Origin: Tetracentron sinense
Lineage: Eukaryota; Streptophyta; Magnoliopsida; Trochodendrales; Trochodendraceae
Direction: 5' to 3'
Length of the DNA stretch: 64,000 nucleotides
NCBI GenBank assembly: GCA_015143295.1
Contig: CM026568.1
Span: 18,544,607-18,608,606 of the forward strand
In this document: positions 46,976 to 58,520 of the stretch, piece by piece
Position numbering within the stretch: the first letter of the stretch is position 1
Layout: each line of letters opens with the position of its first letter
Notes under the pieces: model-generated
The model's database searches: none
What the model saw: the letters and a program-made list of their open reading frames with translations, nothing else
What the model was told of the DNA's origin: nothing
Translations under genes and position numbers: made by a program

Positions 46976-47575
46976 TGTTTGAATTTGGCTCATTTCCGCA
47001 AAGGCAAGGAAGGGTCAATCGATCGGCCCCTTATGGCCGATCGATCGGTGGCGCAATAGGACTTGTACTTGGGCCGCCGATCGATCAGCCGGGGTGTGCC
47101 GATCGATCAGCCATAGTGGGATTTTTCTGGGAAATTGCAAATTAAGTCTTTTATGTTTTTTTGGAAACTCCTATTCCGATTGAAGGACTTTCTATTAGTT
47201 TAGGGCTCTTGTTTAGGCCTATAAATAGGGGATTATAGGTCTAGGGTTTGAAGCTTTGCATCTAGGGATCAAGCGAATGCTTTTGCATTGAGAGTGAGAG
47301 GTAATAGAAAGGGTTAAAGCATACTAGGGCTTGGGAAAGGTTTAAGGGAGGATAGATAGGGATTCTTCTTCTGGTTTTCATAGAGAAGGTGAGTTGAGTG
47401 CTTTTATACTGATTCCTCAAGGTTTCTATAAATAAAGAACTAATCGGATCTTGACCCGTGGACGTAGGTAGGTTGTTGCCGAACCACGTATATCTCTTAT
47501 GTTCCCTTGTGGTGTGTGTTTTTGGTTTATTATTTTCTGTCGGGTTATTTTCTATTGGTTGTTTTTCCCACAATA
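46976..47575 (+). repeat. 3' LTR
   Basis: Four GATCGATCGG/GATCGATCAG-type palindromes in U3, one more than the 5' LTR; ends CACAATA, then the GAGGG target duplicate. Confidence 0.9.
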
Positions 47576-48589
47576 GAGGGGGGGGGGGCACTACGTGAAA
47601 ATGAGTTAAAAACGACACCAAAAGACGGAAAAAACGACGGCTTAAGAATGTCGTTAAGGTTGTGGCTTTAGTTAGAAAAGAAAGGTTACACGTACGGAAA
47701 AAAACTTAATTGCTTTTTCTGTTAAACTTTAGAATCGTTTGTGGCCATTACTTACTTTTGAAAAAAACGATCTCAGATAGTCCCGCATGCACCTCGGTTG
47801 GTAGTTGGTACTAGCCTTCGCAGGGTGTATAAGGCACCACAAACCTAATAAAAATGTGTGCAATTTTAGATTACCAACCTAATAAAAATATACAAGACAC
47901 AACCTTAATATGTTGAAGAACAAATACAAGACACCTATTAAAAGTAAAAAATGTTGAAGAACAAATATGTTTTCTTTGTAGTCAAGTAGGAGGATTTGGT
48001 CTCTAGTAGTCTTTTGTTATTGCTATCTTAAGCCATATGGAGAGTAGAAATTTATTGTTTGATGTCATGTTCGACCGATACCTCGATCTGATGAGTTGTT
48101 TATAACCATTTTGGTAGAAAGAACCCTATAAGATTGGTGTGTTACGTCGGACATTTCGTTTATCATAATATTATTAGTAATAAAAATAAGTTTAATGCCA
48201 AGGCATTATCATATATAATATATACCATGCTTGTATTTCCTCTATTTTCTTCCTGTTATGAACCTAACTAATACTCCAAATTAAAAGGCCCTAGAGTAAT
48301 TAAGTAGTGAAAATTTAGGCACATAAACCATCTTATAAAACATAGCGTAACATTGCTACGCTATGGTGAAAACTTTTTTGGAGCTATGTTCACTTTTAGT
48401 TTCACCTTTAACTTTATTTTGACTCTAGAAATGGTCCATGATATTGACAACAAATAATGTGGGTTGTGTTAAATATTCAATTTGAGATGTTTTGTATCCA
48501 TTCGATCTTATTAGATGTAGTACCACTACATTCAACTTTATCGCTGCATGCCACTATGTAGTTGAATGTGGTCTTCATTGGTCCATGCC

Positions 48590-48680
48590 CTCCTTTTTAA
48601 CACCCATCATCAACTATGGTTAAGATTGATTCACTCACTTACAGGGCTAAGCAATCTAACCTTGATTTTTATAAATAAAA
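48590..48680. repeat. Foldback-family fragment within the CACTA element
   Basis: TTCATTGGTCCATGCCCTCC, CACCCATCATCAACTATGGT and CAATCTAACCTTGATTTTTA match the left arm of the family copies at 19117/21955 and 23460; the right arm is absent. Confidence 0.65.
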
Positions 48681-48977
48681 ATCAATATACAAGACACAAA
48701 GCGACAACCACAGCTTCAAGCCCAACAATAGGATCAGAAACAAAACACAGAAATGAGCATCACTGCCCGTATTTGTGTATCCTCAAAATCCCAGATTGGA
48801 ATCCATACTTCTGACTTAGCTATTATATATTTTTTGTAAGCTTAGTATAAATGTAAAGTATCTTATTAGTTTATTTGTTATTATGGAAGCTTGACATGTA
48901 AATGATCATATTGACTACTCTTATATTGTTTTTCTTTTGAGGTTTATTGTTTAACAAACTCTTTTTAATGTTTGTAG

Positions 48978-49226
48978 GGAAGGCGGCATTCTCTCCCCGA
49001 GTCACCCCCAACTTCCAGGCAATGTTTATTAAAGAATTTTAGAGGGGCAATTATTGCCTTGGGACGGATTCATAGCGATGTACCACAAAATCCTGAAGTA
49101 TATAGCGTTATAGTAGATGACATCTATGATCAAAATACAGATTTGTATGAACGATTGGGAACACTTGGAGATATTAGCATTGGCGAAACTATCATTTGGC
49201 CCAAATATTGTGTTAAATTTCTTTGA
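48978..49226 (+). pseudogene. C-terminal exon of a CACTA-associated or captured gene
   Basis: After a good acceptor (TTTTTAATGTTTGTAG) one frame is open to TGA at 49224 for about 82 codons: FRGAIIALGRIHSD, VYSVIVDDIYDQNTDLYERL, then GDISIGETIIWPKYCVKFL. The end pattern GD-IG---WP---V resembles the C-terminal module (DUF8039-like) of plant En/Spm-linked proteins; that match is from memory and weak. No upstream exon was identified with confidence. It could instead be a captured host exon. Confidence 0.45.
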
Positions 49227-49769
49227 CTTTTGTATTGACATATAAATTGGTTAAGTATTTATGTTTTCGTTGTTTGTGCGTGTGATTGCCTCGTTTGCTT
49301 GATAATTAGAAGATGAAGTTGTGTATTGTATTGTATTGTGTGATGGGTTGGACTAGATGTATATTAAGCGAATTTGCAGGTAAAATGTATAACTGACAGG
49401 TTCATCCAGGAAAAAATAGTAATTTTTTTTTAAAATTTTTCGTCAAAAACGACGGCTATTGGCCGTCGTTTATAATAAAATTATTTTTTAAAAAAAATAT
49501 TAGGTCGCGAAATAAACGACGGCTTTAATACGACGTTTATGTAAACGACGGTCATTAGCCGTCGTTCTTTCCGACAAAATAGCGACTGCTATAGGCCGTC
49601 GTTTATTGTGAACTACACCCCCGTTCCCCACGGCCTACACGACGGCCGAAGAACGTCGTAATTGTGTTTCAACGACGCGTTTGGGTCGTCGTTTTTAGCG
49701 CATTTTCACGTAGTGGGGGGGGGGGGGGGGTGATTCCAACCAACCATCCATTCTATCCCATTTAGAGAT

Positions 49770-50478
49770 TGTAACTTGGTGATTTTTTTGACTTGATCAC
49801 AGGTCAATCTAAACCTCGAAATGTTATTCTGACTTGTGGAAAAAATGAGAAAATGGGATAAGATATGGGTTGAGAGCACACCAATAATGTTGAGAGTACC
49901 GAGGAATGGCTACCCTTAGCCTTGTCGTATTTGACTTGTAAAGTTGTGTCCCTTTTAGGCTAGTGGCCCTTCCTTTTTATAGGATTTTTTTGGTTTGGGA
50001 CAAAGTAATTGTAATTCTTTATAACAGACACATTAATTATTGTAACTTTTTCCGCATTTAATAAAGTAACACCTTTGGCATTAATTGTATTAACACCCTT
50101 GCATTTATTGTGTCAAAACAATTACTTTATTTTCATCGGGTGCTTTACAGCGACTTATTACTCGTCAAAAGTTCTAAGTGAATTGATGAAGACGACCTCA
50201 CATTTCACGTGATAACACACTCTTCAACCAATGAAATTCTCACCCTCCAATCCTTAAGTCTCTTTTTACCATATTTATACTTTGCAAACAATATGCTCGA
50301 AGGCGCATAAGTTTTAAATTAAAGGCGTTTTAGCTATATATGGACAATGCAATAACCAATACAGGTTAAAGGTGTCCTTATTTTATGGGTCTACTTGAAG
50401 GCGTTTATTATTGTCATGTCATCATAAAGCTTTACTTTATTTGTCTATGTGACATCAGTCAAAAATGACCCATTAACA
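49770..50478 (-). repeat. 3' LTR of the Tat element
   Basis: 709 bp. A purine stretch GATAGGGGCCTAA lies just upstream (minus strand, about 50479-50491) in the polypurine-tract position. Confidence 0.9.
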
Positions 50479-50842
50479 TTAGGCCCCTATCTGAGAACTC
50501 ATTTATATAATGTTTCAAAGAAACGCCTTTTATTTTAGACTTTGACATATTTTCCAGAAAACTAAATTTTCGCCTTTCAGAGTAAGCATTTAATGCTCAT
50601 GAGTTTCGAAATGCGTCATTGTCAAAGGTGTGACGTTTGGCATGTGGCCGTTATGACTTATGATTGACAGTGCATCAATCAATACTTCACAATTTTTACG
50701 ACTCTTTGAATTCCGCCGTCATGACATTTTGGTTTCCTGTCTTTTGCCTGTATATTGAAGGCCTTAGAAGGATTTTCATTCTATACTTCAACTTTCTTTT
50801 TCTTCTCCACTTTTCTCTTAGAGTACTTTTTTTTCTTATTTT

Positions 50843-53800
50843 ATGGCATCATCGAGTTCTCATGTAATGTTGGGTGACATCAGTGACTCTTTCTTTATTG
50901 ATGCCCAACAGTTTCATCCAGACACCGGTATTCCCTCAGATGGATGGTGTCTTTCATGAGAAGATACTCCAAAAAATGAAGTAGATCCTCTTTCGCCTCT
51001 AGGTACTCCAAGATTTCAGGTGGCAAGAGGTGATTTACTTGTTTCAAAACCCATCTCCGAACCTTCTGGAGATTGGTGTGGATGGGTAAATGACATGTTT
51101 AACGATGGTGAGTTTGCTAATCTTCTTAAAGAAGCAGGAGTAAGGGAATCCATCGAGTTGACTGCTGATTTTACCATAAAAAGGGATTTAGATGCCTTGA
51201 AGCAACTACTTTACCGATGGAACTCCTCTACTCACACATTCATCACTCCTTGGGACGAAATTGCACCTTCTCTTGAAGATGTTTCTGCACTTCTTCACCT
51301 GGAGGTCTTTGGTGATAGTGTTTTTGTTTCCATTAATTATAACAACCCCATCATGATGGAATGTGTCAAGGGCTTGCAGGCTACCTTAAAGACTTCAACA
51401 AAGAAATCAATGAAGAGAGCCAATTTCAAAGGTTGGGTTGGGTACTTTTGGAAGGCTCAAATTCAAAAGGGCAAGAAGGCAGCTGTTTCTCAGATTTCAG
51501 TAAATGACGCAGGCATGAATAGTCCATATAGGCGTGAGGATTTCGTTGCTATGTGGCTATCTCAGTATATCTTTCCCGCTTATCCTTATGAAAAAGTTCA
51601 AGTTATACTTTTTGGTGCCACCATCGGAATAGCAAACGGCGTGAGATACAACCTTGATCTGATGTTCTTGGGTAATCTTTACCATAATTTCAATTTGTTT
51701 CACAGGGACGACTGGTTGATTATAAGGGTGAATGCCCTATAGAAATCTTTGTTTGTACTTCTTTTCTACAAATGTGGCTTTGGAAAAGAGTTCCTAGATA
51801 CGGGCCTCCACCTCTGTCTTTAGTACAAGTTGTCAATGAAGAAGGCGATCCTGAAAAGTCTCTTCCAAGGGCGCTTCGTTGGTCAGGTGTTAGACCCAGG
51901 AAACAAGCCTAACTCCTTCATTCATTGGACAAGGGATTTTTCACATTTCATCCCTATACTCATACTCCTGAAGGCACAATCCCTTTAGATCTCTAAGGCC
52001 TTGAGACTTCATATGAGTGGGTCTCCCTTTCTGACAACACTGTTTTATCACCTAGAAACTAAGTTTTATCACCTTTACCACTGACATTGTGCTTCTAGTG
52101 GTAAACGAATCTCATTTCGTGTCTGTAAGTTACAACCCAGCTGATTTTAGCGAAAATTTGGGCTTGACCAAGGGGTCCCTCTACTTACTCTTCAAGAATT
52201 CACTCAGATAGCGGCATGGAGAATGTTCCTCTCATACAGATGGCAGCAATATCTTTGCTCTGAACAAGAGTTTTTCTTTATGCCTGACCATCATCGCCAA
52301 GGTAAATATACTCTAGCCATGAAGGCATTCTGGGAGAAATCTGTCCATCATTTTCAGGACTTTATAATGCCCCCTCCTTTGATAGAGAGTTTATCAGTGG
52401 ACCCTAGTCCTCGCCTTAAGGGTCAGAAGAAAGTAGCAAAAACGAAAGTTACAAGAAAAACATTTTAATGAAGAAAGGAAAGGCGATGGCGTCTTCCAAG
52501 AAAAGGACTCCCCCTACTCAGAGAAACCCCATCAGAAAGAAGATAATCTTTGCAATTTCCGTATAATTCTTATTCGTTTCCCCTCCCCTTCTTTTAATCT
52601 GGTAATTTTGGGTTATTCTTCTTCAGACAAAAGTAATTGTTGAAGAGGAAGAAGAAGATACTGAAGAGTTTCTAGTTTCATCATCTGAGGAAGTTGATGG
52701 TGATGAGGATGAAGAAGAAATTGAGGAAGAGATTTAGTATATTAGCGAAAGCAAAGGCGACAACGATAGTTCTTCCTCGTCCGACGAAGAGTCGAGGCGT
52801 CATCAGAATCCCTTGCCGCCCGCCCTCATGAAGAAGGCGTTAAGACTCCGGTTCATGCGACCTCTCAGTGTTCATCTCTCTTCCGTGAAGTACCTAAAAA
52901 TTCTGCTGACATTCCTTTGCTTGATTTTCCAAACTTATCCCTCGGGTCAAGACCTGTGGGTGGTCCTTTGGATATCCCCCATTGACTCCTTATCTGGGAT
53001 TGTAGGCGAAAATGTTACTGGTTTTGAGGAAGACGTTGTCAGACTAGCGTAATATTTTGTCGTGGTACGGAAAACTTCTAAGACGGCACCCTTAACTACT
53101 CTGCCTTCCGTCACTGCACCTGCAATATTTGCTCGACATATCTCTCCGGGTCCTTCTTCACGACCCATAACAGCGGAACCATCATCCGTAAGGATTCATT
53201 TTGCGTCGTTAGGTACTGCTTCAGTCGCTGTTCAAGTGAGTGACTAGAGTTCCATTACACCTTGAGCTGTAGCTTCCATTGGTGATTACTCAATCAAGCC
53301 AGAACTCGAACCCTTTGCTCATATGATTTTTGATAGCTATGGTGATATCCTCGACAACTGTTCCGTCAAAGGCACCTTCTTTCGCTCTGTGTTTTTAGAA
53401 TCTATCTATAAGGTCCTTCTTTCTATGCACCAAATGACCTGAAAAAATATCTCTAGAGAGGATTTGAAAAGTTGAAGGTCTACTCTAGACGATGCCATTG
53501 CTATCGGTATAGATATTAAGTGGTTGTTGGTGCGCCTTGATGAGCTGGCAGTTTCTCAAGAAATCGGAGAGAGACTAAAGGCGGCAGAGTTTGAAAAGGA
53601 GAAAGGTGTTTCTTCCATCGAGTTGTTTGATGCATCTGAACGAGCGGTAGCGGAGGAAATCAAGAAGACGGAAGAGGAGGTAGCGGCGATGCAGGCTAAA
53701 TTAATTTCTTTAGAAGAGGAACAACAAGTCCTTGCTCGACAGCGTGAGGATTTGGAAAATACTGTTCAGGGAGAAAATGCCCAACTTGCTCCTCTCCAGG

Positions 53801-53862
53801 AAGAAGCCCAGGCTTATGATCATTTTCTCATCAATGGGCTTATACAAGATCTTTTTAGTTAA
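50843..53862 (+). pseudogene. Antisense plant mobile domain (PMD) / coiled-coil gene
   Basis: Opens MASSSSHVMLGDISDSFF and meets a stop at 50957, then stays open over 240 codons to 51742 (GDWCGWVNDMFNDGEFANLL, FITPWDEIAPSLEDVSALLH, YRREDFVAMWLSQYIFPAYP, VILFGATIGIANGVRYNLDL). After a frameshift near 51725 it continues ECPIEIFVCTSFLQMWLWKR, then EFTQIAAWRMFLSYRWQQYL. An acidic tract follows a likely intron (donor near 52560, acceptor CTTCAG at 52626), and a coiled coil fills 53524-53862 before TAA. PMD proteins occur as host factors and as passengers in Tat elements. This copy is broken but well preserved. It converges on pol, whose stop is at 53989-53991, 127 bp away. Confidence 0.8.
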
Positions 53863-53988
53863 AAAAAAACTAGTCTATGTATCCCTTTTTTTTCTCAAGA
53901 GGAAAGAACCAGTATGTAAATGAGATATCTTTGAGAAATAGACAATATTTTGGTGAATGAAAAACTTGTCTTCTTTATTGTCTTTCTT

Positions 53989-55460
53989 TCACGGATGATA
54001 CAATTTTAACCATTTCTCATTGATGGGATCATGCAAGATGGTACCATCAGACTTTCTAAGTCTATAATATCAACTTTCCGCCACCTGTTGAATAATATAG
54101 GGCCCTTCCCAATTCGGTGTGAACTTTGAGGTGCATGTTTCATTCCTTACATGTATAACAGCGCGGAGGACCAAGGCACCCTCTTCGAATATTCGCGATC
54201 GCACCATTTTTTCATACGCCTTTGATACACGCCTTTTATAATTACTAACTTGTTCTTCCACCTTCATGCGCCTCTCATCTATGAGTTTAACCTCATTCAC
54301 CTTACCTATTACACCTTCTTTAGGATCTATCTCGCCATTTAGTATCATTCTCACCGAAGGAATGCCTACCTTAACCGGCAAGGTTGCTTCTACTCCGTAG
54401 ACTAAAGAGTAAGGTAATGCTCCGGTTTCCATACAAGGCAATGTCCGATAGGCCTATAATGTCAACATGAACTTTTGTGATCACATTTTATGTTCATCTT
54501 CGACCATCTTTTTAAAGATTTTGAGCAGAGTTTTATTTGTAGCTTCGGCTTGCCCATTCCCTTTTGGATAATATGGTGTGGACCTGAGATGTTTTACGTG
54601 ATATTTTTCCAATAATTCTCAAACATTATTGTTCACAAAAGGCATGCCATTGTCAGTTATTATCCTACTTGGGATTCCAAATTGAAAAATAATATTTTCT
54701 ATGATGAAGTTGGCTACAGTGCCTCCAGTGGCCCGTTTCATCGGCATGACTTCTACCCACTTGGTGTAATATTATGTAGCTGCGATGATCCATATATTCC
54801 ATTTCGAAGGTGGAATTATTGTTCCTATGAGATCGAGCCCCCATATGTGAAAAGGCCAAGGTGTACCGATCTGTTGAAGTGTCAGTGTTGGGACATGAAT
54901 GACTCGCCTTGAACATGACACTAATAGTAGGTTTTTACAAACTTCGCTGAGTATTCTTCCATGGTTGGCCAGTAATACCCTAGTTCAAGGAGTTGGGTAC
55001 ATAGCTTCCTTTTTCCTTGATGACTTCCACATTCACCACCACGAGCTTCAAAAAGTACTGTTTTGGCCTCTTAATCATTTAAACACCTTAGCGGAGCGCA
55101 TTCGACTCCTTTCCTAAAAAGATCTTGTTGTAAGAAGAATTTCTGTGCCTTTCTCTATAGCTTGGATGTGTTCCTTTTGTCGAGTGGGAGTTTTCTATCT
55201 CTTAGATACTCTACGTAGGGACGCCTCTAATCTTCTCTGTCTTTAATGAGATGACATTCTGTCGGGTCGGGGAGTGATTAGTGTTTGGTTAGCAACCATA
55301 TTTGGCCAATAAATTCCAAACCTCTGCAAACATTTAAAGAGTGGTGCAGAAGGATCCTGGCCACAAACTTGGTCATGTACTTCTTTCAGTTGTTCTTTTA
55401 CCTCTTCCGCTCCTATGCATCTCATAAGGACTCCATCTGGCAATTTGTAATATAACACGC
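53989..55460 (-). pseudogene. Gypsy integrase, decayed
   Basis: Minus strand: YYKLPDGVLMRCIGAEEVKE, then VHDQVCG and FGIYWPNM (zinc-binding HHCC region in poor state), core pieces around 54660-54910 in several frames, and the C-terminal part GALPYSLVYGVEATLPVKV, IDERRMKVEEQVSNYKRRV and KFTPNWEGPYIIQQVAES. The end KWLKLYHP then TGA lies at 53989. It would insert element cDNA; stops and shifts abolish it. Confidence 0.85.
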
Positions 55461-55854
55461 AATCTAGATGTAAAAAGTTCTTTAATGTTTTTTAAAAATT
55501 GGTAGAGCTGCCTTTGACAAGTTGGACTTCAATCTCCTTCTGTCAGTCATTTTCTTCTGTGAGTTGAGGGCGGAATATTTCATTCCAAGTAACTGGGACA
55601 ATCCTTTTTATGACACTAATGTCTTTTGTTTCTTATTCAAAAACTAATTTTGAAGCAAGGGTGGCTAACGCGTCGGCATGTTTGTTACCAGATCGTCCCG
55701 TATGTCCGAAGGTAATTTTCTCAAAACCCTTTTCCAATTGTTGTGCCATTGTTCAATACGAAGCAAGGCCATAATTTTTTAGGGCAAAATTTTCATTCAT
55801 TTGACTGACAACTAAATTAGAGTCGCCTTTGATATTTAACTTTCTGACACCCAT

Positions 55855-56480
55855 TTAGTTGGTCATTGTTAATCCAATAAGGAATGTTTCATACTCAGCA
55901 GTATTATTTGAAAAATCGAAATCCAACTTTAAAGACATCGAAGTGACTTCACCGTTAGGTGCTTGAAGGACTACTCCGGCCCCTCCACCTTTGCTGGTTC
56001 TAGAACCATCGAAGAACATGGTCCATTCTTCATCTAGATTTCTGATGATAATAACTTCTGGCAGTGTGCCTGGAACTTCATCTATAATTTCCTGGTCATC
56101 CTGACTAGGGAAACCAGCCAGGAGATCTACTACGGCTTGTCCTTTTATACCTTGTAACGTTTCACACTTTATATCGAATTCTGATAAGGTGAGGACTGCA
56201 CGTTCTGCTAACACTGGTTTTGTCAACAAAAATCTAATAAGATTCAATTTAGTGAAAAAACTTACCTTATGTGAGAGGAGATAGTGCCGAAACTTTTGTG
56301 CAGCATATATTAGTGATAGACATATCTTCTCAATCCGTAGGTATTTTAGCTTTGCAATTCTCAAGGCGCGATTGATATAGTATATTGGTCCCTCTTTCCC
56401 TTCCTCATCATCTTGAGCTAATAATGCGCCAATGACATGGTTTGTCGCTGCCAAATATGAATAGGAGTCATCATCGTAGT
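55855..56480 (-). pseudogene. RNase H plus additional RNase H-like domain
   Basis: First domain: AATNHVIGALLAQDDEEGKE, GPIYYINRAL and KLKYLRIEKICLSLIYAAQK. Second: EEWTMFFDGSRTSKGGGAGV, VVLQAPNGE and FSNNTAEYETFLIGL, an archaeal-type RNase H pattern with DG and E in place. Two consecutive RNase H modules are diagnostic of Tat-branch Gypsy elements. This segment keeps the longest open pol frame (199 codons). Confidence 0.88.
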
Positions 56481-56689
56481 TGCCGAGGACAAAACATGTT
56501 TGATTCTTTCGAAGGACTCATAACATGGTGTCATCCATTCATATCTCACTCATTTTTTTTTAAGAATATCAAGAATGACTTGGTGATTTCTGCTAGTCCT
56601 GGTATGAATCTTTGGATATATGAAATTCTTCCGAGAAAACTTTTGAACTCCATCAAATTTAATGTGGCGCCATTATGAGTATCGCTTTT

Positions 56690-57545
56690 GTCTTTTCTGG
56701 ATCAACATTTATACCGTGGCGATGTACTACAAAACCGAAATTTCCCCGCGGATACTCCGAAAGCGCACTTTAAGGGGTTCATTTTGAGTTGGTACTTTCG
56801 GCATCTTCCGAACACCCTTCTTAAAACAGCTTCGTGGCTAAGTTTTCCCTTTGATTTTACAACTAAACCATCAACATAGTCTTCTACTTCTTTATGAATC
56901 ATGTCGTGAAAGATCGTGGTCATTGCTCTTTGATATGTTGCCCCGGTATTCTTTAATCCAAAGAGCATGACCGTGTAGTAAAAGTTCCCCAAAGGAGTTT
57001 GGAAAACAGTTTCTCAGCATCACTCGATGACATCTTGATCTGATTGTATCTACTATAACCATCCATGAAGGAAAACATCTCATGCCTTGCAATTGCATCG
57101 ATGAGTAAATCCATATTCGGGAAAGGAAAATCATCATTTGGACATACTTTATTAAACTCCCTGAAATCCACACAGCATAGTATTTGACCATTTTTCTTCT
57201 TCATATGGACTATATTTACAAGCCATGTTGGATGTTGGATGGGTTTAATGAAACCCGCGTTTAAGAGTTTTTCTATTTCGACTTTGATTTGCTGTTCCAC
57301 TTCAGGGCGGAATCTCCGAGGAGCTTGTTTGACTGGCATAGCAGTAGGGTCAACATTGAGTTCAGACCAAGCATCTTGTGATACGACCACGCAAAAACAT
57401 CTTTTTTATTAGCAAGAAGATTACATAAGGATTTTCTTTCATCGGAAGACAATTTTGAGCTTACAAGCACTAGACATGGCTCTTTTTCACTCCCCAAATT
57501 GATAGTTTCTAGATCTTCTTGGACCATCTTCACACCATCTTGCAT
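56690..57545 (-). pseudogene. Gypsy reverse transcriptase, active site altered
   Basis: Minus strand: KQAPRRFRPEVEQQIKVEIE, KLLNAGFIKPIQHPTWLVNI, CVDFREFNKVCPNDDFPFPN, FMDGYSRYNQIKMS and then, after a shift, FYYTVMLFGLKNTGATYQRA and MIHKEVEDYVDGLVVKSK. The catalytic YVDD reads YVDG, so the second catalytic Asp is lost. The linker upstream (SSDERKSLCNLLANKKDVFA) is the usual Gypsy pre-RT segment. Confidence 0.9.
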
Positions 57546-58520
57546 GCACTCCGAGGCATTAGAGACTTTAGTTATTTTTGCTGCTTCTTGCGTACCACCA
57601 GTAACATCATCTACTATAGAGTGTGCTACTGGTGATTGGGACCGTCACAAACGATATGCCATTCTCCCATCAAGCAGCCTTACCCGAACCCATCTGCTTT
57701 GGTTATTTGGTTTGTGTGATGATTGTTGATGTCCGTCCTCCCCACGAGGATTCTTCGTGTGCGAAGTATCCTCGGATTTCCTTTTTGATACAGGGAAAAG
57801 ACGAATACCCTGTGGTGGGGAAATTGCAGTTTTTCCTTTTGGTGCTAGGTCATCGTAAAAGGCAGCATCTGTGATATGCGTCTCTGATCGCTTGAAAGGG
57901 ACTATCGTGATTGCTACCTTGTGCACTTTTCTGCCTCGGCTCCACTTGAGACATTGATGGTAAGTGAAAGGTACAACTCGGTGATGATGAAGTCATGGTC
58001 TTCCTAATTGGTAGTGGTAATTGACTTCCACATCGAGTACATGAAAGCAGGTAGCACAACGTATAGTTCCAACTTGAATGTCGATGTTAACATAAACCAT
58101 GGTGCGCTGACAGTGATTTCCAAAACCTGAAACTTCAATTGACTGTGGCGTAATGCAGTTCATAGGGAGATTTATAATCTTTACTGTGGAGAGAAGGAGA
58201 AGTTTAATGGACGGTCTGGGATCAATAAACACGCATCAAACATTGGTACCATTTAAGGTAGCAGTGATGTATAACGGGCAATTATGGTCCGAGCGAGGGG
58301 CCATCATGTCATCGTTGGTGAATGTGATAGAGGAATGTGTAGGTTTTGGGTGAGAAGGTTGTTGATGAATGACGCTGTTAACTTTGAAACATTCCTCACC
58401 ATGACATTCTACAATTTTGGTAAAGGCGTGGGCGAGATCATGACGAATCAGCGTCGGAAAACGCCATATGATCCATAAAATTTTGGACAACTGGGATTTT
58501 CTAAAAGGCGGCTTCAACTA
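57546..58520 (-). pseudogene. Gypsy protease region, active site altered
   Basis: Minus strand: NCPLYITATLNGTNV, CVFIDPRPSIKLL where DTGAS is expected, INLPMNCITPQSIEVSGFGN, YVNIDIQVGTIRCATCFHVL and VEVNYHYQLGRP then LHHHRVVPFTYHQCLKWSRG. The order matches Tat-type protease followed by its conserved tail. The loss of TG from DTG would inactivate it. Confidence 0.75.

Larger units (their letters stand above)
44634..47575 (+). mobile_element. Copia deletion derivative: LTR-gag-protease-LTR, TSD GAGGG
   Basis: LTRs 44634-45206 (573 bp) and 46976-47575 (600 bp) start TGTTTGAATTTGGCTCATTT and end CCCACAACA (mutated to CCCACAATA in the 3' copy). GAGGG at 44629-44633 and 47576-47580 is the target duplication. 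The interior keeps gag and the protease/GAG-pre-integrase region, then passes to non-coding sequence and a purine tract. Integrase, RT and RNase H are gone, so the element could only move in trans. The 27-bp LTR difference is one GATCGATCGG-containing repeat missing from the 5' copy. Confidence 0.9.
47589..49715. mobile_element. Non-autonomous CACTA (En/Spm) element, 2127 bp
   Basis: Ends CACTACGTGAAAATG and CATTTTCACGTAGTG are perfect terminal inverted repeats. Subterminal AACGACGG and CCGTCGTT words repeat several times within 250 bp of the right end and at least twice at the left. It is bounded by G runs on both sides, so the expected 3-bp duplication is GGG but cannot be proven. No complete transposase; one coding-looking exon (48978-49226) and a foldback-family fragment (48590-48680) lie inside. 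It begins 8 bp after the Copia target duplicate. Confidence 0.9.

Noticed and set aside
51020..53862. PMD frame as an independent host MAIN/MAIL-like gene
   Set aside because: It lies wholly between the integrase and 3' LTR of a TSD-bounded element and has an internal stop and a frameshift; passenger status is simpler.
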